Assembly (NCBI RefSeq): GCF_047511655.1
Contig: NC_133392.1
Coordinates: forward strand, 26,798,001-26,862,000
DNA: 64,000 nucleotides
DNA from: Castor canadensis
Lineage: Eukaryota; Chordata; Mammalia; Rodentia; Castoridae
Reading direction: 5' to 3'
The notes under the pieces are model-generated. The model worked only from the letters and a program-made list of their open reading frames with translations. It ran no database searches and was not told where the DNA came from. Each line of letters starts with the position of its first letter. Position 1 is the stretch's first letter. Shown here in pieces: positions 57,337 through 64,000 of the stretch. Position numbers and translations under genes: made by a program.

Positions 57337-59135
57337 CTAGAAACCGGAATAGAGAAAGGGTTTATCTGAAATGAGTCAGAAAGACATTTCTTTGTATAAT
57401 CTATCTTTTTATGCATAAACATTACAGCTAAATCAAAATTTTTTTATTGGTCCATTTGCATCCCAGAAGTGTTTAAACTATGAGTCCGTCATGGTGGTAC
57501 TGTGTAATCCCAGCTACCCAGGAGGGTAATATAGGAAGGAGGATCACTTTAGCCCAAGAGATTAAAGTCATCCTGGGCAAGACCCTCGCTCAATGGGGGG
57601 AAAAGTCTTTAAATTGTGAAGAAAGGTTTGCAAAGCCAATAGTAATGTAAATAATACTGCAAAGGACAAATTTAATTCACTTCAGAAAACAAGGTTGTTT
57701 AATTAGACTTTAGCATTTTACTCTATTTAATGAGTATTACCAATGTAAAAGCTTTTCTGTTCCTTAAGGCTGGCCTCAACACCCTGTAACATTTAGAAAG
57801 CCTTTACTGGCAATGACTTGGTTATTGCATGCTTTTGAAATATACTGTTCTTTAAATTCTGAATGGGCTATCCTAGATGATGGCAATTTAAAGGTATAAT
57901 ATGTCAGCCAGAGTTTTGTGTTGATCCTGGGCACAGCAGTATAATCTCCCCCTTCCTCCTACCCCAGCCTGCTTCAGTTGATTCCCCAGCCTGCTACCTT
58001 GGGGTTACTTACTTCTTCTGAATAGCTTCTTGCCTAAATCAGAGAAGAAAAGGAGGGGGAGAGGAGACATAAGAAAACACAGTGAACTAGCAGAAGTTAT
58101 TTATGGTCACATATATAGGAAGAACAAGCTTCTGGTTATGCCACATTCTGTATTTCTAATATCCTAAGACTGTGCTGTTGAAATGGGATTCCTTTCTGAG
58201 TTCAGAGCTGCTATAAAGACAGATTCTAAAGAAACCTACAGAGTAGTAGTATTTTCCCAGAGTGAGGGAGTCCTCCAACCCCCTTAAATTTAGTCTGAGA
58301 AGATGGAGTCAAATGATCACATATTTAATATGTACACTCCCAAAGAATGACCAGGATAAACGTTAGCTACCAGGACTCAGGTTCCCAACTATACACGTCC
58401 AATAAGTATATAAGCATAATATCAACTACATAAAATATATAACAAAATTAAATAAGATGAAAAGCAAATTCAATTTTAGTTTTACTCAAAATTATAAGAA
58501 GGGGTCTCGTATTTCAAAACCTAGATGATTGATCTGTAGCTGGTGCTATGTCACATGAAAACGCAGGATATAGGTTACCATTACACTTGATTCTCTGGTA
58601 GAGCAGACACCCAGGAGACACTGGGCACAGACAGTTGACAAATACTGATTAAGTGCCTCTCAGATTCTGGCATGGGCCCTGCCCTTATGTGGTTTCCACT
58701 GAAGAGCCTTCAAATTAACACAGGGAGGTTCATAAAAAATGGGCTCTGATCTCACCTCCTACTTCAACTTCTTCTGTGGCCTAAGTCCTTCCTTCCACAG
58801 AAGGACTTCATCAACTAACCCATCTTCACTCCCATTCCTGCACCCATGAAAAATACATGAAGCAGAAAAGCAATGATGGAAGGCCGGGGATCATGACTTT
58901 GCAGCAAGCAGTTGCTGGAGAAGAAATACTCACTGGTACTGAAGATGCGTTGTGATTATCGCCATTTTCCTTAAACTCTGCACAAAAGAGAAACAGAAAA
59001 TTCCACTTCCCTGTAGCCATACAAACTATGTATATAAACCCCAAATCATAAAAAAAAAAAATTGTTCCTTACATCTTCCGAGTGCAAGATGGTATCTTCC
59101 TGTAGTACCATGTTTCGAGCTGCCTGACCTAGCAG
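57285..59135 (-). CDS. BORCS7: BORCS7, BORC complex subunit 7 (3' four coding exons)
   Basis: BORCS7 is a small coiled-coil subunit of BORC, which sits on the cytosolic face of lysosomes and recruits ARL8 so that lysosomes move along microtubules. Four exons join in frame to give the last part of the protein: LLGQAARNMVLQEDTILHSE, then SLRKMAIITTHLQY, then QQEAIQK, then NVEQSSDLQDQLNHLLK and a stop. This matches the second half of the roughly 105-residue mammalian protein. The 5' part (first exon or exons, roughly 45 codons) was not found between 59136 and 64000 and probably lies outside. AS3MT follows downstream on the same strand. Confidence 0.94.
57480..57602 (+). repeat. B1-like SINE
   Basis: ACTGTGTAATCCCAGCTACC, CATCCTGGGCAAGACCCTCG. 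Lies about 145 bp from the last BORCS7 coding exon. Confidence 0.7.
58013..58033 (-). CDS. BORCS7: BORCS7 21-nt microexon
   Basis: Only 21 nt, acceptor ATTTAG, donor GTAAGT. Completes Gln and adds QEAIQK plus two bases of Asn. Skipping it would keep the reading frame and remove seven codons. The strong flanking splice sites and exact match to the known protein support it. Confidence 0.9.
58040..58920. other. BORCS7 intron
   Basis: No repeat or extra exon that I can support. Confidence 0.4.
58934..58977 (-). CDS. BORCS7: BORCS7 internal exon (SLRKMAIITTHLQY)
   Basis: 44 nt, acceptor TGCAG, donor GTGAGT. Starts in phase 0 and ends with two bases of a Gln codon. Confidence 0.93.
59073..59135 (-). 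CDS. BORCS7: BORCS7 internal exon (LLGQAARN...)
   Basis: 63 nt, acceptor CTTCCAG, donor GTAAGG, both phase 0. Encodes LLGQAARNMVLQED and TILHSED. Confidence 0.94.
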
Positions 59136-59139
59136 CTGG

Positions 59140-60340
59140 AAGACAAAAATAAGATGGTAATGACTGAAGTTCCCAAACTTTCTGCAATCTTCTCTCTGGC
59201 AGCTGTTCCACCTACCCTCTTCCCTCGCCACTCCTTCAACCCAGACAATTCCGCACACTCAGAATATATGAAGGCTAACTTGCCATTTGTTCTGGGAATC
59301 TTTCATGATACCACTACACCAGCAGCGCCGGCTTGTCATTTGTTCTGGCTGAAAATTCCTTTCACTGGCACTGTGGCAGTTCTGGCCTGGGCTCAACATC
59401 TGTCCCAAGGCCACCACCTGAGCCACTGAGTGCCCCATAACTGCTGAACCCTTTGCACAGTTTATTCATCCAGTGCTGGGAGGACTCTGCAAAACAACTT
59501 TGGCTGCATGTGTCCAGTGAGAGAACCTAACTTCTGATTCCTTAAAGGCAGATTTGGTGTTGGGGGTTTTTGAGAGAAGTAGGGAGTGGGAATTGGGTGG
59601 GAATGGGAAGGACAGAGGGGATGTAGCTGTTTAGAAATGGAATGAGGGCTGAGAATGTGGATCAGTGCTTGCCTTGTATGAATGAGGCCCTGGGTTCCAC
59701 CCCCAGTACCACAAAGGTAAAAAAGGAAATGGGATGAAAGCAATAGAGGAGTTTAAAAGGCATCTCGAGGCTGAGGATAGGAAACCATCACATGAAAGAT
59801 GGCCAGATGTGGCTGGGGGGAGAAAAGCAAGAAGAAAGGAGAAGACAGATTTTAATGAATTCACTGATAGCTGGGCCCTGAGAGCAAGACAGCAGAGCAG
59901 ATCTGGGATTCAGCTGGGTGGCCCAAGGTCAAAGCGAGGCTGATGGAGAGGTGAGCAGAGATTAGCTGAAGTTTCTGGCCTTGCGCTGTACCTTGCTCCC
60001 AGCATACCTTAAACCAGCCTGCCAAGGCTGTGACGTGGGTGCTACCAACCTTTCCCTGTTCCCCATGGTCAAAGATTCTGAGAAAAGGGGACTGACAACG
60101 TCAAATTAACCAGGGACATCAGCATTGCTACAGTTCTGATATTCCTTTCCCCAGGGCAACTTTTACTTGTCTTTCTTTTCTATTTAAAATTAGTAAACCT
60201 TCAAGTGCTTCTACAGTCTGAGCAATAAAATAACACCTTCGGTCTCTGCCCCTCCCCTCCTTGTTCTCTCTTGCCCGTGCTTAGCAATTTTTATTTGTTT
60301 TTGGTTTATCTTTCTATTGTTTCTTTTTAAAACAATGGAT
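59140..60340. other. BORCS7 intron, probable
   Basis: An ID SINE at about 59645-59730 (GGGCTGAGAATGTGGATCAG). The missing BORCS7 5' exon or exons were looked for here and not found. Confidence 0.45.
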
Positions 60341-60344
60341 ACAG

Positions 60345-60690
60345 AGTTGTCCCTTGGTATCTGTGGGGGACTAGTTCCAGCACCCCTATGGGTACCAAAC
60401 TCTCTAGGTGTTCAATTTCATTATGTAAAATGGCAGAGTATTTACATGTAACTACACACATCCATACATTTTAAGTCACTTCTAGATTAATTATAATACC
60501 TAATTCAATGTAAACACTATGCAAATAGTTGTTATACAGAATTTAGGGAATAATGACAATTCTTTTTAAAAGCCCATGTACGTTTAGGACAGATACAGCC
60601 ATCATAGGCCTAACTACATTTCCATCTGCAGTTGGTGGAATCTGTGGATTTGGAACCTGCAGATGTACAAAGCCAACTGTATTTATTCTC
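60345..60690. mobile_element. Tigger-like DNA transposon relic
   Basis: Starts GTTGTCCCTTGGTATCTGTG and ends with a related reverse phrase (GGAACCTGCAGATGTACAAA). The internal ATTAATTATAATACCTAATT matches the familiar non-autonomous Tigger/pogo family layout. Confidence 0.6.
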
Positions 60691-60889
60691 CCCTTCCCAT
60701 TTTTTTAAATTTATAATGTAACTTACTTCACTTCACAGTACATCTCTGAGCTGGACCTGCAGCAATATATGTTGAATCTCCTCATTGCTCTTTTACAACT
60801 CCAAGAGCTACAGATGTACAGATGTTCCAGAAGATTCAACAGTCCTTTGTGTTCTCTCTCTGTCTATATATATTACATAGACATATATA

Positions 60890-60894
<5 letters not shown>

Positions 60895-60938
<44 letters not shown>
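60895..60938. repeat. (TA)n microsatellite
   Basis: About 22 TA units followed by (CA)n. Confidence 0.95.
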
Positions 60939-60946
<8 letters not shown>

Positions 60947-61039
60947 TATGTATGGTTTTTTGCCAGTGAACTCTGCCAAATCCCCTCTATCAGGATTGTA
61001 TCATTTTGCACTCCCAACAATGTGTGAAAGTGCCTGTTC

Positions 61040-61200
61040 AATGGGCATGGTGTTGTGTGATGCAAACCTGGAGGCTGAAGCAGGAGGACTGTGAATTCCA
61101 GACCAGCCCGGGATTCATGGTGAGACCCTGTCCCTAAGCCAGGGCTGTGTGTGTGTGTGTAGAGTACTGGGGCTTGAACTCAGGGCTTTGTACTTGCTAA
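61040..61200. repeat. SINE fragments
   Basis: B1-like direct fragment 61045-61140, inverted ID fragment 61155-61200. Confidence 0.6.
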
Positions 61201-61554
61201 GTAAGCCTTACCTGTAGTCACTTTTAAGTGTCAAAGTTGAAACTCCTATAGATGAGAAATGGTTACTGACTGAAAAACTAATAGCAGAAAGAAAGAGCTG
61301 TGACAGAATCTACCTCGTTCATTCACTTATTTGTTCAACAAATATTTCTTGAGTGCATACAACATGAGGAACATTGACAAGATAGGACTGATGGGACTTT
61401 GTAATTGTCTGGAATGTGGGTTGGGGGGAAGGGCGCTAGCTATTCCTTGAGGACAGACGTGCTCATTGGCATTCTGCCTCATTTTCTTACATAAACCAAC
61501 CACACACATATCATTTAAGATTTCCAGTTATGCCTTCTTTAAAATTGAATATAT

Positions 61555-61862
61555 TGACTGGGCATGGTGGCTCACACCTGCAATATCAGCCAGTCGGAAG
61601 GCAGAGATCAAGAGGATTGATGTTCAAGCCCAGGCTGGGCAAAAGTTCCAGATCCCATTTCAACCAATAAAAACTGAGCACCTGTCATCCTAGCTGCATG
61701 AATAAATAGGAGGATCATGGTCAAGGCCTCCCTGAGCATAACTGTAAAACTCTATTCAAAAAGAAACTACAGCAAAAATGGCTGGGGGCATGGCTCAAGT
61801 GGTAGAGAGTCTGACTAGAAAGCATGAGGCCCTGTGCTCAAGCTCCAGCACCACAAAAAATG
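61555..61862 (+). repeat. Extended composite SINE
   Basis: ACTGGGCATGGTGGCTCACA, second B1-like stretch, then GGCATGGCTCAAGTGGTAGA and A-tail; same long architecture as the copy at 13690. Confidence 0.8.
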
Positions 61863-61873
61863 CTTGAAAAGAC

Positions 61874-62425
61874 CTATAAAAATCTTAGTGTAGAATTTTT
61901 GATTCTACAAAATTGTTCTCCTATGCTTTTACTCTTGCCTCTTTTTTTTGAAAAGGCATACAAATTTATTAATGTACAAAAGGGGAGGAAATCACAATCA
62001 CAATTCAAAGAGTGTGATTTATCCACTGGCCCAGCATAATCTAGAAATTTATACACCTCTTCTTCTGTAGGGCAAGGGACAATAAGGTACTTCAGGGCCA
62101 CAGTAAATCTTTTTTTTCTGTGAACTCAGAGGACTTGAATGTACAATGGCTCACAGAACAGATGTTTTGTAAATGATTCTCTCTGGGACCAAAATAGATG
62201 ACAACAGCATTTAACAGTCTGTCCAGTTGTGCTGACAGACTTCAGTCTTTCTTCCTGTGATAGGAGTTGCAGCTCAGAAGGGACCAGAGGTAACTGTTTC
62301 TTCTTTGGTGGGCCTGGGAGTCTGGGCAGATAAGGGAACTGTGCAGTCTTTTCCTGTCCTGGGAGGGAAAGAGACAAGGGAAGGTCCAAGTGATCTGGAT
62401 CCTGAGACAGTTGTAAAGCTTTCAA
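61874..62425 (-). other. Unrecognised reading frames, possible retrocopy
   Basis: Two open stretches on the minus strand: 62126-62425 (contains LPGPPKKKQLPLVPSELQLL) and 61874-62101 (contains EEEVYKFLDYAGPVD), separated by an A-run near 62108-62115. I do not recognise the protein. No introns or splice sites argue for a live gene. Confidence 0.25.
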
Positions 62426-62447
62426 TTTTCCTTTCGATCAAATTGCT

Positions 62448-62590
62448 CAGTATGGGCTGGGGATGTAGTTTGGTGTTACAGTATGCTTACACGTGCAAAG
62501 GGCCTGGGTTCAATCACTAGCACCAAGAAAAAAAACAAGGAAGAAGGGCTGGGATGTAATGTAGTGACAATGCATCTGCTTAGCATGGAT
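62448..62590 (+). repeat. ID SINEs
   Basis: GGCTGGGGATGTAGTTTGGT to GGTTCAATCACTAGCACC, then a second partial copy. Confidence 0.7.
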
Positions 62591-62779
62591 TGATCAAAGT
62601 ACTTCATACATATGTTCAATTAGTACATTCTTAAAAAGATAAAAATTGCTTAGGATGCCAGAAAATACTACCCTTTTGGGTTATTGTTCACTGAGTCCCA
62701 ACAGTAGTCATTTCTCTTTCTCTTTCACTCAACCTAGTTTTGAAATCCACCCATGTTGCTTGTTTTGTTTTTTTCATTT

Positions 62780-63035
62780 TTTGGTGGTTCTAGGGTTTGG
62801 ACTCAGAGCCTCAAACTTCCTAGGCAGGTACTCTACTGTTTGAGCCCTTCCACCAGACCATGTTGCTGTGTTTAACTCTATTTTGTGCCTTACTAAATAT
62901 TCCCTTGTATGGGAATCATTTCAACATATGTTAAAACTGGGCATGCAGTAATTCGGGAGGCTGAGGTAGGAGGACCCAGAGGTCCAGGTCAGCCTTAGCT
63001 GCATTTCAAAACCCTCTCTCAAGAACAAAAACAAA
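62780..63035. repeat. SINE pair
   Basis: Inverted ID-like half at about 62780-62860, direct B1-like half at about 62935-63035. Confidence 0.65.
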
Positions 63036-63049
63036 AGGAAACAACCCAA

Positions 63050-63850
63050 CAACATGCATGACACTGTGTACGTAGCTTCTCTTTCTCTGTACAGGAAAGA
63101 AGTCAAAAGAAGGTGAGCTGAGGCCTTGGAAATGATCCTGAGATTCCGAGAAGGGATGAAGACAGTTTATGGTAGAGTCGGACGGTGGCCACAGTTGACT
63201 GACTACGGCTCCTGGGGTTGGCTGTAGGGAGCTTAATAGTGAGACATATGCTGAGTTGCAATGAGGGCATTGCACGGTTGACATAAATGCAGGCTATAGG
63301 GCAGGGGCCATCTGGGGACCTGGGTGGTGTGTCCATGTCTGTCTGGGAAGGACTGGCATTAGCCTGCAGCCTTGGCTAAATGCACAGGCTGAGTTCTTGG
63401 ATTTGTTGACTATGACATTCTCCTTTCTGACTTTTGCTCTGTGGTTCTTGAACCACACCTGCAGAGACATGGGATCAATGGGGGTATTTTTTGTTTGTTT
63501 TTGTGGTACTGGGGCTTGTACTCAGGGCCTTCACTTTGAGCCATTCAGCAAGCCCTTTTTTTGTGATGAGTATTTTTGAGATAGGATCTCATGAACTATT
63601 TGCCTGGGCTGGCTTTGAACAGCTATCCTCCTGAGCTCTGACTCCTGAGTAACTAGGATTATAGGCATGAACCACCAACGCCTGGCTCCATGTTCATTTT
63701 TGAGGCCATTTCTTTCTTCAAGCTGGGGTCCGGGTATGGGTTCTTGTTGAACACGAGGTTCAAAGCTTCCAACTGTTTCTCAGTGAACATGGGTTGTTTC
63801 CTTTGCAGAAGCTTCTAGGCATGCCTTCAGGAAGGGCCTGGGAGTCTGAC
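63050..63850 (-). pseudogene. DPRX: DPRX-like homeobox retropseudogene, split by a SINE
   Basis: Minus-strand, intronless. Homeodomain helices 1 and 2: RKQPMFTEKQLEALNLVFNK, then NPYPDPSLKKEMASK (63700-63805). Helix 3: SLQVWFKNHRAKVRK (63430-63475). The NPYP-PSL-KEMASK and QVWFKNHRAK blocks are characteristic of DPRX (divergent-paired related homeobox), a PRD-class factor of early embryos. The downstream part weakly follows the DPRX C-terminus (MPSLQL; STINCLHPFSESQ) with frameshifts. A SINE lies between the helix 2 and helix 3 parts. Confidence 0.75.
63480..63687 (-). repeat. Composite SINE inside the DPRX-like pseudogene
   Basis: GTGGTACTGGGGCTTGTACT, ATTATAGGCATGAACCACCA. It cuts the homeobox between helices 2 and 3. 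Confidence 0.85.
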
Positions 63851-64000
63851 CTCTTGGACTTAGATGTCTTCTGTGCTCAGATATGTTCCTAAACTCCAGT
63901 TTTTCTCTTAGCTCCAGGCTAAGAGACTATTGTCTTGTTTGTAATTAACTCAGTAACCATTTGTCTTAGCTACTTATCTTCACCAAGTTTCCTATTTTCA

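Noticed and set aside
59140-64000. BORCS7 first exon or exons
   Set aside because: No match to the expected N-terminal residues and no CpG-rich start; left as outside or unresolved.

Overview
This is mammalian nuclear DNA of rodent type. It carries spliced vertebrate genes, LINE-1 elements, MIR fragments and dozens of a composite SINE: a 7SL/B1-like left half joined to an ID/tRNA-like right half ending in CTGAGTTCAAACCCCAGTAC. That SINE pattern suggests a castorimorph rodent, most likely beaver (Castor). The species call is an inference. The gene order matches human 10q24 (BORCS7 then AS3MT in tandem), here entirely on the minus strand.

Two real protein-coding genes are present. AS3MT (arsenite methyltransferase) runs on the minus strand from a GC-rich first exon ending at 51370 to a stop codon at 17411. 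All 11 exons were found with usable splice sites. They give an uninterrupted 375-codon frame, the same length as the human protein, with the catalytic cysteines 32, 61, 156 and 206 in place. The start codon is split by intron 1 (A|TG). BORCS7, a subunit of the lysosome-positioning BORC complex, lies upstream on the same strand. Its last four coding exons (59135 down to 57285) are in the window, one of them only 21 nt; its first exon or exons were not found and probably lie beyond 64000.

Layout. 1-5703: minus-strand L1 with an almost complete 5' end (tandem GC-rich monomers and a YY1-like site), its 3' end cut off by the window. 5704-17300: intergenic DNA with SINEs, an old LTR-like repeat and nested L1 fragments. 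17411-51370: AS3MT. Its 21 kb intron 10 holds an apparent LTR-L1 chimeric retrocopy (17755-21695), a decayed endogenous retrovirus pol region (about 24.8-26.9 kb), a C2H2 zinc-finger pseudogene (about 29.3-31.4 kb), an L1 with a second L1 nested in it (31641-34084), an RPL10 pseudogene and older L1. Intron 9 holds an ST13 pseudogene. 51.4-57.2 kb: intergenic, mostly old L1. 57285-59135: BORCS7 3' exons. 59.2-64 kb: probable BORCS7 intron or upstream DNA with a Tigger-like element and, at 63.05-63.85 kb, a DPRX-like homeobox retropseudogene split by a SINE.

The most unusual object is the 3.9 kb insertion at 17755-21695. Its 5' end looks like retroviral R-U5 plus a tRNA-Phe-type primer binding site. 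It is joined at a CAG|GT-like junction to the inside of L1 ORF1, lacks the L1 endonuclease, and is flanked by a 13 bp target-site duplication. It reads as a re-integrated, LTR-started and probably spliced transcript. A second L1 (31641-34084) shares its premature TAG in ORF2, which may indicate a non-autonomous L1 lineage.
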